From Angiostrongylus vasorum (taxonomy: Eukaryota > Nematoda > Chromadorea > Rhabditida > Metastrongylidae), in contig JADANN010000106.1 in NCBI GenBank assembly GCA_018806985.1, positions 186,001-250,000 of the forward strand: a stretch of 64,000 nucleotides of DNA, written 5' to 3'. This document shows, one piece after another, positions 9,060 through 20,599 of this stretch (its first letter is position 1; every line of letters begins with the position of its first letter). The notes beneath the pieces are model-generated. The model had not been told where the DNA came from. It ran no database searches and was given only the letters and a program-made list of their open reading frames with translations. The translations under genes and the position numbers were made by a program.

Positions 9060-12000
9060 GATGGAATCATGGAGGGTTTAATTTGTTGCGGATCAAAGAT
9101 TACCGTGTATATTCACAGGCGTATTACCTTATGTACTCTGATCGCAAAAATTGAGTCTCATTAATGAGCCAAATATTTCTTTAACATATTCGTGAAGAAA
9201 TGCATTGATCTGAGCACATATCTGATCAGAAGAATTTGACGCGTTCACGGCTGAGTCCACATTGAGTTTCATTAAGTGAAATAAAAGTTACTTCGATACC
9301 TGGACGGTCCCTCTTCACGAGCTGTGCGGACTCCGTCGCGGTCCCCATTCCTTTCCTTGCCTCGAGATCGTTGTCATGGTAGTGGTGTGATTCGGACGTG
9401 GTGGCTAATGAAAGTTTCACAGCATTATCTGTAATACAATCGCATCTGCGAGTACTGCTGATTAACTATGATTACGTCCGCCCGACATATAGGTGGTCAT
9501 CATGGAGGGCGCTTCCGTGCTCCACTCTGTAATTCTTTCATTTTGTCCATCTCATTATGTGACCGATCCATCTATCTTTCGCTATCGATGTATATGTTCC
9601 TGAATCTCGGTGAGCTTCGAAGATCAGAGCTTCGCATTCTGGCAGGATGTTGTGTGTGCTGATTATATTGTAGAAGACATTGTTAAAGAGTTCTGTGAGT
9701 AGTGTGAAGTATTCTTGAAGTTGTTGAACTATCAACCCATGTCTCTTCTGCGTAGCAGTGCTCTGAGAAGATTGTTGCATGAAAAAGCTGGGCGCGGATC
9801 TTCAGGTCCCTTAGTTGATCGTTGGCTTCTCTAAGAGGAGCAAATGCGGCTCAAGCTGCGTCCGTTCTGCGTAATTCCTCCTTCTTGTTGTTCTCCATGT
9901 TCGTTAAACGCCCAAGATATACGTACGAGCTGGTCTCTGCAATCAGAAAACTATCCCGTTTAATCTGGTCCACTTCTGCCTCATGGGTTTTCATGGACTG
10001 GGTCTTCTACCAATTTATGTGAAGTCCGATCTTTTCTTCCCGCTTCGTTGAGCTCATTGATCGTGGTTTCCGTTAATTTCTGCAGAAAACGACCATTTTG
10101 GCGACGAAACGAGATTTTTTTTAGCAATTTTCCATCAATACGTATCCATTTTTCATCTCAGTAAACGGCTTCGTCATCCATTGCAGTACGGCACTGAACA
10201 CCACCGGCGATATGGTGTCGCCTTCGAACCCATTTTCCTATAGGTATGGCAATGGATCCATGGAAGAGCTGTATTTCCGAAGTGCAGTTCCAGTAACATT
10301 AGTTAGAGTTCTTTGTACGTCGGGTCCACTTCTTGGTCGAAGAGCGCGAGTAGGATTGATTCGTTTCGACGCCGTCGGACGATTTATTATAGTTGACAAA
10401 ATTCAGCGCTAAAGGCATGCAGAATTGAGGACAAGATTCACTGACCCAGGACACGATTTGGATTTGGTCCACGCAGGAAAATCCCTTTCGAAGTCCTGTT
10501 TTCTGAATTGGTTTGTCCCCATTCAGTCTCCTCGATATACGCCGTAGATTAATCTTGTTGAAGCGCTTGTAGAGTACACTCAACAAGCATATCGATCGAT
10601 GGTTACAAAGATTCCACTGGTCATATGCCTTGGACAGGATTACCGTGCCCGTTGTTCTCCCTATGGTCTGGTATTTTTCCTCAAGGGTGAAATGTCATAT
10701 GGGTTGCGAGAGGTTCGTGTAAATTGTGTATTACATGCATAAGAAATTTAGCGGTGATATGACTGAGTTCTGGAGCTGTGCCTTTTTCCATGCTTTCTAT
10801 CACAACTCGAATCTGAGAAAGAGGAATCCGAAGTGGCTTTTCTTCCAGAGTGAATAATTATAGTGTCTGGCACGGGTGCTGTGGAACGGAAAAGATTGGT
10901 GCAGAACTTTTCCGTGATTTATTCCGTATCATGTGTTGGGGTTTTAGTGATCCTACTTTCGTTCATCAAAGCTGACAGCATAAGCATTTTCAGACTGGTC
11001 CTTCTTTTGTATTGCTTCTAATAGCTTTTTCTACCTGCATCGATGTAGATCTTTCTGCAAAGTTTTGCGCCGCTGGCATCTATTACTAGAGGTGTTAAAC
11101 GTGTTGCGCTGGAATCAAGCCTAAGTGCAACTCCTTAGTGGTAATGCAGATGCAATCTGATCCCCTTCATTGAGGAGGCGAGGCGAATTCGGCACAAGTT
11201 TGAATTCTTTCGACAAGCAGGTCGTAGTATTCGTCTGGTCTTTCTCAATCTGCTGGTCAATTCTGGACAGGGGTTTCACTCAAAATATTCTCTCCATATA
11301 CAGCCAGACTTTCCATTCGTGGCCGACCACATGAATTCTCTTCCAACTTACAGTTGTATCGAATCTTCGCGGGAAGAAGCCGGTGATCTATACCAGTACA
11401 AAATGATAGAACTACCGTTGTGTCAAGTAGGCACCATATTCTGCTGGCCAGAATATGGTCGATCTTCTCATGAACCGAGCCATTAGGAGACTCCCATGTC
11501 CAGCAGCGGCTTTGATTCCTCTAGAAGGACAAGTTTCCTTAGAATAGGCGTGCTGGAGGCAGGATTCCCGCAAGACCGTTCTCACTCCTATCTCCTCCTT
11601 CTAATCCAAACTTTCCAATCACATATTCCCCCTCGTTGGTCTTTCTCATGCTGGTGTTGCCATCTCCAACAAAAAATTTATATAATACGCTTTAACGTTG
11701 TGGATAACTTTCTCCAGATGATCATAGAACGCATCTAATTCGCATCAGTTGCATCGGGCGGCGAGTAGCAGTTGATGACAGCGATCTTCTTATGGCGCGT
11801 TGATTGAAGACCGAGGACGGCTATTCGAGTGGGAAGATGTCGTACGAAGTAGACAAGATGGGAAAAGGACAGGTGGACGACAATGCTTACACCACCGACA
11901 TTTCGTGACAGGAGCTTTTCTACTCGAATGAAAAGGTTCCCTTGTTTAGTTGGCATGCTTTCAATATTCTTGCCCCTTTGTTTCTTGCTGGGCTACCACA

Positions 12001-12410
12001 TGGAATTTTATGCTATCAGCGCTTTCAACAAGGACGTGAAGATCGTTGTCTCTGTAGTGTTCTGATATTGTACACGCACAGTGAGAAACAATCTTCATGG
12101 CTTTTCGTACACGTGTTCGTCAGGTGCAGATCTCACCTGTAGTTCCACCGTCTAACGTCGGCGACGGAAGCACACAGTGCGCAGTGTACTGAGGCTGGCC
12201 TTCCTCTAGTTGAGCAGTTCTATCGTCCTCGGATCCCTGAGTGAACCTTGCAAGCGTATTTCTCTCTAGGTGTTCACCACGGCATTGATCCGAGCGAGGC
12301 ACCTCCTCGACAACGATTCCTGTGTTCGATCTTCCTATTAGTTGATTTGGGTAAAGTATTAAACCTGAACTTAAAAATGGAAATAGGATTGAAGAAAATG
12401 ACCGATCGAT
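9060..12410 (-). mobile_element. RTE-type LINE, family RTE-A, decayed copy (block 1)
   Basis: The element reads right to left. Near 12.1-11.7 kb are pieces of an AP-endonuclease domain (DNDLHVLVESADSIKFHV, then AVLGLQSTRH and AVINCYSP). Near 11.6-11.4 kb are the next endonuclease parts (YVIGKFGLEGG). At about 10.8 kb is the RT start (ESMEKGTAPELSD) and near 10.6-10.4 kb NHRSICLLSVLYKRFNKI and FSCVDQIQ. Near 10.2-10.1 kb the RT core continues but the YADD-type catalytic box is not readable. The 3' part (9.4-9.2 kb) has a conserved tail, HDNDLEARKGMGT. Frames are broken throughout, so it is dead. The layout, endonuclease followed by RT in about 3.3 kb, is that of RTE LINEs. Confidence 0.8.
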
Positions 12411-12479
12411 CAAAGCCAGTGTGGAACATCAAGGACGAAGCATGTGAAGTGAAATAAAATCATTCAAATTTACAGATCT

Positions 12480-12720
12480 TTCGTCCCGCCCTAGGCTCAC
12501 CAAGCCTATCATCCGTCCGGAGTCGAGAAGCTCTTACCGGACATGTCCGAAAAAAAACTCTATGCAGTCCATGATTGGGAACACTCCGGTCCGGCTATCT
12601 CAGGACTCCTAGGAGAATAGCTGGACTAGCACTATACGACATTCAACGTGAAATGAAAATCCTTAAGCAGTAAAGCGGAATCCACAAGGAGAAATTCAGA
12701 GAGGCTTTCGCTGAGGTGGA
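12480..12720. repeat. Dispersed repeat between RTE-A and the beta hsp gene
   Basis: It begins at GGCTCACCAAGCCTATCA and includes GGTCCGGCTATCTCAGGACT. The same stretch follows RTE-A in block 2 (43.2-43.45 kb) and block 3 (63.0-63.2 kb). A piece in opposite orientation occurs near 39.39-39.44 kb. No coding capacity is seen. Confidence 0.5.
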
Positions 12721-13275
12721 CACGAGGAAACCAAACGGACATCAACATTTACCACCAGCTTTTCAAACAGTTCAGGAACCACAGAAATTGATTTCATTAA
12801 GAATTCTTGTTTGATGGAAAGCATAACTTCTGGTGTAGGCCCTTCAAGATCTTCCAAAGTCCTTGGCTTGGAAAGGGAGACTTCCTCGTTTAACCAACCC
12901 CAGAGAAAAAAGTTGAAGATTGTTAAGTCAGTGCTTCTGGTTTTAAAAAGGAACCTTTTGGGACTGTGGAAAGAACTTTTCTGTTCATGAAATATCGACT
13001 GATAGGTCCAGCATAGAAACTGCGTCAACATCGTATCGTGACCGTGGTTGAAAGACAGTAAGATAAAGTTTATTTTCGGCAACGTATGTGTACATTTACA
13101 TCATCAACAGCGACTCGACTTTAACACAGCGGTTTTGCTGTGCCAGTTATTTCTACAGTACACATTTTCAATACAACAAATCTCAGAACACAATTTACAA
13201 TTCTATGAGACAACCACAAGAAGTCTTACAAGCAAATCCAACGACCCGACTTCTTCATCTGGCATGGCGATTTTT

Positions 13276-14213
13276 CTACGGCTTTTCGGCCACCTCTTGG
13301 ATAGGAATGGTTCTTCCGCTAGATTCAAGCGATTTAGTGAGTTTGCCGCTTCGACTGACAGCTGGCCATTATCAGTGAGAAATGGACGAGTTGCGTCCAG
13401 GTTACCATCTTCCGGCAGCACGAACTGATGAATGAAAGCTGTATAATGGCGTTTATAAAAGCACAGTTCAAGACATTTAAAGATTGTCCTAAAGTTTCAC
13501 AAGACCCGAAATTTAACTAAGGAACAGCATTTGTCACGGATCTCTACAAATGGGAAAGAACCTCGCGGCGAGACGACTACATGGTGTCCACACTGAGTTC
13601 TTAGAAAAGAACTCTAGTTGCTGCTAGCCTCATTGAATAACAGTTCTCCTCTTCCAGCTCTTCCTTTCCTTCAATGGTTAGACAACGACCATCTATGTTG
13701 ATTTTTAGATGCTCTGGCTTGAGCTTTACACATCGATAGAAACGGCGAACTTCGGCTAGTTGTCGACAATCTAAGTAACTTCTATTGAAAACTGGAAACG
13801 ATGGTAACATGTGAAAATGTAGTGTTGCAAATGTTTTGTATATTTAACAGCTATTGAGGGATTTTAACAGACAACGAGTACTCCAAATGGCAATTCTCTC
13901 GTTTTACTATAGGGCTATCCAAACGAGCCCTTAGAGAGGCTGGAAAATGTTGACGCTTTGTGAAAGTGAAAAACACAAGAATGCGATGACTCTTAGACAA
14001 CGCCCTCAGGTTTGAAATTTACTGGCGAAAGCGCGGTCTCACCTCACTGACAGATTTATACAGAACATCGCTTGGAACCGTGCGACATACAGGGTACAGG
14101 GTCGAGCATCATCTTTCCATCTGACCCATTCTCCTCTCCATTTGACGAAAGCCACTCAGACATTCACCGACGAAACGAGGGAAGATGTTGGCTGGAGAAA
14201 TCCACAACGACAT
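13276..14213 (-). pseudogene. Small heat-shock protein (HSP-16-like), beta copy B, frameshifted
   Basis: The exon remnants are 14213-14043 (MSLWISPANIFPRFVGEC, then FRQMERRMGQMER), 13770-13629 (KPEHLKINIDGRCLTIEGKE) and 13440-13276 (LPEDGNLDATRPFLTDNG). Exon 1 has lost a base after MER and meets TGA. Exon 2 has TAG where the Lys of DDKSKF should be and lost a base at the Ser-Lys of the VSKFKP motif. Exon 3 lost a base in the EAPK region. The exon 3 acceptor is also altered: ATACAG replaces the ACAGAG of copy A, so the AG now lies two bases inside the old exon. The exon 2 donor is GC (ATGAG|GCTAGC). The gene is clearly dead as a protein, yet its upstream HSEs are excellent. AATAAA is present 3' of it. 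Confidence 0.85.
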
Positions 14214-14260
14214 GACGACGAAGCACGCAATTCGAGTGATCGTCGTCATTCGCAGGTGGG

Positions 14261-14365
14261 CTTATACACTCGTGGGCAAAAAATTTTCGCGAATATTCGC
14301 GAAGGCCGCATCCAGCCATGCTCACTAAGGGCGATATCGCGGCTCCGGCTTCTTCGCGAATGTTC
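14261..14365 (-). promoter_or_regulatory. Heat-shock promoter of beta copy B (perfect four-unit HSE)
   Basis: TATAAG lies at 14266-14261 on the minus strand. TTCGCGAATATTCGCGAA at 14286-14303 is a perfect alternating four-unit HSE, better than the matching proximal element of copy A. A second perfect three-unit element, TTCGCGAATGTTC, lies at 14353-14365. The downstream coding sequence is broken. Confidence 0.85.
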
Positions 14366-14529
14366 TCTTCCTCGCGCGAAGATCGCTTGATGCCATCAGG
14401 TCCACTCGTCGGAGTGACCTCATCGTCGTCGTTCGTTCACTCAGTCAATTTTCACAATGTTTCAGGGTTCTCCCTAATAGTTATTTTAAGGTTGTAGGTT
14501 TACTTTACTGTTTCTCAGAGTCTTTAATC

Positions 14530-15075
14530 TGATGAAATAACAACATTAGCTTCACTTTAGTAACTCTAAGTAACTCAAAAAGACCGACTTTCTATAAACC
14601 TCGCCTTAGATAGTTGATACATTTATTTATATGATCTTATAAACTGAATTTCTTTAGCTGATGCGAGGTTGGTATAGGTCTTCGTTGTCGTTGTTGTTGT
14701 TGCTGTTGTTCTTGTTGGTCGATGGCTGACGTTTCGGTAATTTCGCATTCCTCAGAGGCGTACTTTTACGAATGGGACTTATTGGTTGCATTTGTTTGCT
14801 TCTGGGTTGGTTCTGGTAACATCATAGTTTCGGAGTACAATCGACACAACCAGCAAGTATTCTACAAAAGAACTTTGCAGAAGATGAATCCGAGGCAAAC
14901 GAATCCTATGCAAAAACTGCTTGGGCCAGCAAAGTAGAAATGATGGGTATGTAAGATAAAGAGAAATTTGGTTAGACAATGTAGTTTTTTCATTCCTTGC
15001 ACACGTTCTTTTGATGGAATCATTCAGTTTGACCAGCACTGCTCGTCGTTTATCTTCAGTCCTCACCTTCCTAAG
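14530..15075 (-). mobile_element. 3' end of a Penelope-like element (block 1, beta locus)
   Basis: The minus strand has a frame with VLVKLNDSIKR, also found in the more complete Penelope-like copy at 45.5-46.9 kb, followed by the same 3' end: a (GTT)n-like tract near 14.68-14.71 kb and GGCTGACGTTTCGG. The RT core is absent here. Confidence 0.6.
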
Positions 15076-16830
15076 AATGTGTAGACTCTGATTGTTGTCG
15101 CTTATAAATGTCAGTCTACGGTTACTGTTCCTTCAAAGTTTAATTAAACAGGGCTGGGTTTATGCAGAAAGAGCAAAAGTTCCGCCTGCCCACGGACTCC
15201 ACTGCTTCGCTTTCACAGTAATATGTTACCCTTGTCCGCGTTTTCCGCTGCCTTCTATGCATGTTTCTAGATACGTTGGCTCATGAAATGTTTCGTATAT
15301 ACCTTCGTTACAGAGACGAAAGCTACGAATTCATCTGCTCACGATTTCGGTGGATCTTTTCGATGCATTCGATCGTTGAATCGTCTCGTAGAAAGTTCCT
15401 TGGTGATACTGAGAACGTTATTGTCAGTATTCGCCTTTGCACAACCAATCTGGATGTTGCTACAGAGGTGTACGCGAACAGTGCCGCTCTCTCAATTTAA
15501 ATTTACTACCGCTCCCTTTTTGATGGCAAGGTACTACGTGAAATGCTACAACTACAAGGATCCTAAAATATGAGAAAAATTGGAACCTTAACAGGGCCTT
15601 GATACTAAGATTGCCTTTAATTCGCATAGTGGGTTGAGCCGCCCGAAAGGGCTTTGTCGCATGTTCGAAGTCTAGCTGGAGTTCCCTAGTTTTGCTCATA
15701 TGTAAGCATCGCTGTGGTTCTATCGCCTTTATTCGATGTTCTTTTGTCAGAAGAGAGTTAAGCCCTAAAATTTCATAGAGTTAAATAGATCCCCAAAGCC
15801 ATCATGTGTTCAAATCCCTACTGGTGTGATCTGATTTTGGGAAGGTTCGCGTTGTTGAGAAGTATTCATCCGCAATTTTGACGAAAAACTGGGAACAATA
15901 AATGGATAGGGAGGTGCTTTTCTCTTCTCTCCATCCACTTTCGAACTGATACATCAACATGGAATTGTGTGAGTGTCTCTTTTCTCTTCAGGCTTTGGTG
16001 CTCTTTGTATGAAACAGATTTGTTTCTCATGCTCAAGGGAGAAAATATCCTTACCTGCTCCAACCACCAACCTATTAGATAAAAAAACTCAGATCGTGGA
16101 CGATTTGAGTCGGTAGCTTATCAGAAAGAAGCTCCCCTGCTGCAGAGAGCATGAAAGCATTGGCGACCCTCGTGAAAACAGAACACGTAGACCTGCGCTG
16201 ATCACCGTTCTTGTTGCATTAACGCCCTTCTCGAACAACTGGAAGTGACGTAAATATGCATGAAGGTGATAGGAGGCTCCATATTAGATTAGCTGACATC
16301 GTGAATACAGAGTTCCACCGCTTCAATGCTTAACAAGGAATTTGCTGACTCGATGATGATAGTTCTTTACTATGATGCTGATCGAAAGCTACAATGATTT
16401 TCATGCCGTCCAAGAGAGACAATTTTATGCCTGGAAACGATGATTGGTGACGGCTAGTTTTCAGTGAAATCTTATTGATAACAGAAGCAGCCATAGATTG
16501 ATGATTCTGTCTTTTCCCTTTCCTTCCTTTCGCTAGTACGTGATTACATCTGTTGCTTGCTTGTTCGTTCTCTGTATAGCCACAGCGTCCTTCGATGAGA
16601 GTTTCCGATCATATTTATGGTCATTTGTGAGTACATGAGTTCCTGTTTAATATACGTTTCTGACAGAAATCCTTGCCAACAATAACACATCCTTTTTATT
16701 TCGCGTGTTGGACACCTTCTGCCAGAAGAGTTTATTTTTTGATTTCTTTGCTGGTCCTCTTATCTTCTCTAAGCTTAACATCTTACGTCCATAATTAGTT
16801 TGTTTCTTATTAGTGCATTTGCCATTTGGT
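15076..16830. other. Spacer upstream of P2, diverged copy of the alpha spacer
   Basis: It aligns by eye with about 3.5-5.3 kb (for example TTACTGTTCCTTC at 15.12 kb against TTCACTGTTCCTGC at 3.55 kb, and shared landmarks near the end). No gene is recognised. It shows that the beta locus once had the full divergent layout. Confidence 0.5.
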
Positions 16831-17369
16831 CAACAGTGGATTTGTGGCCTCGTTCTATGAACTGCATGATGAATGATTACTTCTGTGATTTCGATCGCTT
16901 TGAGAGGAGCCTTTTTCCCGCACAGCAGAAATGCAGATCAGTCGGTGCTGCACGTTACAAACGAAGCCCAAAGGTTGTCTCTTTGAAATTAATGGTTGAA
17001 CAATTTTAAAAAACCTCACTTGATTAAAAACCGCTTGTTTCATAGGATAAACGATGTGCAAGAGCTCCTGGATCGGTTTTTTGGTCCATAAAAGTTAAAG
17101 GAACATTTCAGATGGTCACCGATGAGAGCAAATTTGCTCTATCGCTTGATGTTTCCCAGTTTCGTCCTGAAGAACTGCAGATTTCATCTAGAAGGGAAGG
17201 AGCTGACTACTGAGGGCAAAGCGTCAACACAAGTTTCACGGAAAGGTGAATTGCTTTTGTTTGCTACCTTGGTCTACATCAATCTATCAAAGATACGTTG
17301 TGTATTCTTCAAGTAACGACTACCAATTGTTATGTACAGGCATGAATTTACTTGCACATATACACACAT

Positions 17370-18470
17370 ATATAGGGTTGTTCAGAAATATATGAGCCTT
17401 TTAACCATATCATTTAAAATGTCATGATTTTGCTTCAGTCAAAACACTATTAATCAAAAGTAGAAAATGTTTAAAATCCACACATTTTTGCGAACGCCAT
17501 GTTTATTTATTCCATTTCGATAAAATTGTGGAGTTCTGGAAGTGATAACTTCGTTGAAGGCCTTTTTTGCGTCACCGTGGTTGCTGAAGCATTCCCCGCG
17601 CGGTAAGTTCTTTTCTGTTAACTAATGTCGTCTATTTGTTGGCAATACTTCTCTGCCGTAATCGTTTTGTACGGATTCAAAAAGCTTTCATGAATCACCC
17701 GGATGCAGCCCACCGAAGAGTCACGGTAACCTTTTTTGGTGCAATTTCGGCTTTGGGAAATGCTGTGGAGCCTGATCGCAATTCAGTCATTGAGCTGAAC
17801 GTCGCCGGTAGTCGTACCGAGTACAGTTTTCGTCGCACGTCACAATCCGAACAAGAAAAGGTCGTTTTTGTTGCCCAAAATAAGAGCAGACGACACTTCA
17901 AAACTGCGATCACTCTCTGCAATCCAATTGGGAACGCTCCACGCGTAAAAGTTGGAAGATCTTCGTGTACAGTGGATGCGAGGAAACGAATCGAATTTGA
18001 GAAGTGTTGGGGTCCGCACAGTAGACGTGAAGACGGATCAAATACAATAAGAAAGGATAGAAATCGTTTAATTCGTGCGGCACCCACTTGTCGAGTTTTT
18101 TTGTATTTTCCTATGCGATTTAAGTGAATGTAAATTGCTCCTGCGCTTCCGCTGAGCTGTTCTGAAAGCTTTCGAGCAGTTGAACAACTATGTTTACGTA
18201 TGTTCAGCTCCCATTAGTGCCTTCAATTCGTCGTCGTCAAGTTCACTGGGACTTCCGCGGCCTTCCCTATCTTCAAGGTCGAAAAATGCCAGGTCAGAAT
18301 TTTCTAAGCCAAATTCACACTGTTGATTCACCAACTCTACCTTCGCCACAACTTTCACTGATGTTTCGAGCCGTCTCTCCTGCGCTACGGCCGAGTTTGA
18401 ACACATAAAAGAAAAATTGGCGGAAATTCGCTTTTTGACATCTAAAGTTGCAAGGCTCAAAATTGGTAAA
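17370..18470 (-). mobile_element. mariner transposon pseudogene inside intron 2 of P2
   Basis: The minus strand gives, in order and across several frames: an N-terminal helix-turn-helix piece (FFYVFKLGRSAGETARNIS), SPSELDDDELKALM, the mariner hallmark KLDKWVPHELNDF, the first catalytic Asp in PFLVRIVTCDE, then RRRSAQ and APQHFPKPKLHQK, and the C-terminal AFNEVITSRTPQFYRNGIN. At 17373-17400 is a TIR-like end (TAGGGTTGTTCAGAAATA on the plus strand). About 150 bases of a dispersed repeat (about 17.90-18.05 kb, related to 38.45 and 39.24 kb) interrupt it after WVPHEL. Several frameshifts and stops make it inactive. Confidence 0.88.
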
Positions 18471-18502
18471 AAAAATCTAACCTCTGACAAAATATAAAGA
18501 CA

Positions 18503-18625
18503 TCAATGATGCTGAGATATTTGCAAAACTCCGGATCGCACGTGTCTCGTGTGGTGGTGAACGCGTTACTGTTACTCCCCGGAAAAGACAATAGCGCGTT
18601 TTTGCGAATATCTCAGCATCATTGA
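18503..18625. mobile_element. Palindromic MITE-like element
   Basis: The left arm begins TCAATGATGCTGAGATAT at 18503, and its reverse complement ends at 18625 (ATCTCAGCATCATTGA). The arms are about 26 bases with one or two mismatches, around about 70 bases of core. A related one-armed copy starts near 22218, and flanking sequence from 18632-18850 recurs near 22485-22560 and 24040-24120. This fits a short non-autonomous DNA transposon family; the parent is not identified. Confidence 0.6.
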
Positions 18626-18877
18626 AGTTATATTTCGCAATACACCCTGCCGTTGAAAAGAGTAAGCAATAAATAAAAAGGTTAGGATTATAAAACACAT
18701 CGTTAGAAAAAGCATAAAATCGTCTTCCTAATAATATATAATGTAGCAAGGGACAAAAGAATGTGTTACTGGTTAAAAGTACACCAGGACAATAAATAAA
18801 ACGCTCATTTGTTTCTGAACAATCTAATATATTTTTGTATATTAATATGCTTCGCAACGTGAAAGTCAATGTACTTT

Positions 18878-19165
18878 GGGGGCGCGCGTGGCGCGGTGGT
18901 TAGTGGCTCCACTGTGACACACACGTGGAATCGATCCCGGCGCCCATGGCCTACCAAGCCGTCCATCTCTCCGCTGCCACTAAGTTGCTATCAGACTTGT
19001 CTGGGAGGATAGCAGCACTGGCTCGATACATCAATAGGCCACCGTGAGTCATTGTAAAGGCCAGATATGCATTCAGTCACCTCTAACGATACTTATTGAA
19101 GTCGAAGGCATGGCGCATCGCTCAGCGATTGATCATCACCGAGAGCTTTTTTCTTTTATCCTTTA
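18878..19165 (+). repeat. tRNA-derived SINE in intron 2 of P2
   Basis: The head is TGGCGCGGTGGTTAG with GTGGAATCGATCCC; the body has GGGAGGATAGCAGCACTGG and the tail GCGATTGATCATCACCGA. It has the same family structure as the other SINEs. Confidence 0.8.
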
Positions 19166-19281
19166 CTTGGACACTTCGATAGCCCATCTTCACTGGTCGT
19201 GGCAACTCCATCACGTTTTCTTTCATTTCTTTTTCGCTACAGTGCATATTCCTCGGTGGTGATCTGCTTCGAACATGGTGT

Positions 19282-19285
<4 letters not shown>

Positions 19286-19329
<44 letters not shown>

Positions 19330-19390
19330 TTATATATATATATATTTGTACATATATATATATATATATATATACATGTATATATATGTG
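19286..19390. repeat. (TA)n microsatellite with interruptions
   Basis: There are long runs of alternating T and A, with occasional C or G breaks, in intron 2 of P2. The open frames on both strands here (runs of Ile-Tyr) are artefacts of the repeat. Confidence 0.95.
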
Positions 19391-20599
19391 TATTCAATAA
19401 TGCGTATTTTAGCTATTTTATGCTAATTTTCTGATCAGGTTGTGTCAGAAAGTTACTTTTTGTTGTCTTTTGTTTAGAATCTACTTTTGCGTTATAAGTT
19501 ACTCCATCACCACGGACTTTTTCGGCCCACTGATTCCACACTGATTTCATCCCATCGGTGCTAAAGGTGCAGAGTTGTTATTTGAATAGTGATCGAGTAC
19601 GTTTCCTATGTGGTGTTTTGAAGTGAAATAGTACCATCAAAGTTATCGTATCGAAATTACTTGAATTTAATGTAATTCTAAAAAGGCCATGTGGGAACAG
19701 CGCAGAGGACAAGACTCCTTTTAGCTGAAGTCGACTAGTTCACCATCAGATTCTTATTTCGTGGATCACGGTTGAATCACTAAGAGGCTTACTTGCCATT
19801 GATTTTTAGCTGAGGTAGGAGCGACTTTTAGTCTATCGGGGCTCATTCGAAGGTGAGTTATGGTGGTGTACTGGTTTAGCAATTCCAGGATCTGCTCAGT
19901 CGGATTTCTGAGGCTTCCTTCGTCTTAAAGCTTGCGTTTCCACAATTAGAGTAACAAGTCACTTGAACCCCATCATCGGAACGATATCCTTTCGGAATCT
20001 AATAGAGATGTAATGGTATGCGCGTTAGCAGCCGGATGATCTCACTAGTATAGGGCAGGTGTCAAGTGGCAAAGGTGAACTGCATGGAAGCTCAGTTATG
20101 GTCCACAAGATGAGACGTACTTGGTAATAACCTAACCTACTTATATGATCTACCTGGGCCCTATGGAAGCAGAATTGAAACGAAGAGAATCAGAAACCGG
20201 TGGATTTAGAAGTGTCTAAAATTACCTAAAATTACGTTGTAAAGCAATGTTTTCTTCTTGTCGTGCGAACGTTTTCATGGGATCACAATGATTCGTTACA
20301 TTGTGGAACGATGGGATTCACTGCTTACGTCATCGAGAGTGGATGGGAAATAATGTAAGTACATTTAGTAGGGGGTGTATTTCCTCACAACTAATACAAC
20401 TCATTTAAGATCATTCGTTCACAAGTGGACTTTGCCGGAAAACGCAGATCTAGAGGCGCTCCGCACTCGGCTGAACGATTCCGGACATCTCTTCATTGAG
20501 GCAGCGAAGGTTGGTCAGCCAGATGCTCAGAAGCTCACTGTCCCAATAGAGCGCGCTCCATCTCAGTTTTGAAGGATCGTTCGTTCTGAAACATTATTT

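Larger units (their letters stand above)
16836..20572 (+). pseudogene. Small heat-shock protein (HSP-16-like), beta plus-strand copy P2, decayed
   Basis: The exon remnants are 16836-16973, 17112-17245 and 20410-20572. The start codon is GTG (16836) where P1, P3 and P4 have ATG. Exon 1 gains a base in the LFPYWRN motif and loses one near its end. Exon 2 (MVTDESKFALSLDVSQFRPE) gains a base after EEL and then stops; it is also 9 nt shorter than the others. Exon 3 is still open (RSFVHKWTLPENADLEALR to the IPIER-type VPIERAPSQF end), although the IPI motif has become VPI. Intron 2 has grown to 3164 nt by insertion of mariner, a MITE, a SINE and a (TA)n tract. No counterpart exists in block 2. The gene is judged non-functional as a protein. 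Confidence 0.85.

Noticed and set aside
17636..18127. Plus-strand open frame of 163 codons
   Set aside because: It is the shadow of the mariner transposase on the minus strand, which carries the recognisable motifs.
19122..19426. Ile/Tyr-rich open frames on both strands
   Set aside because: They come from the (TA)n microsatellite.
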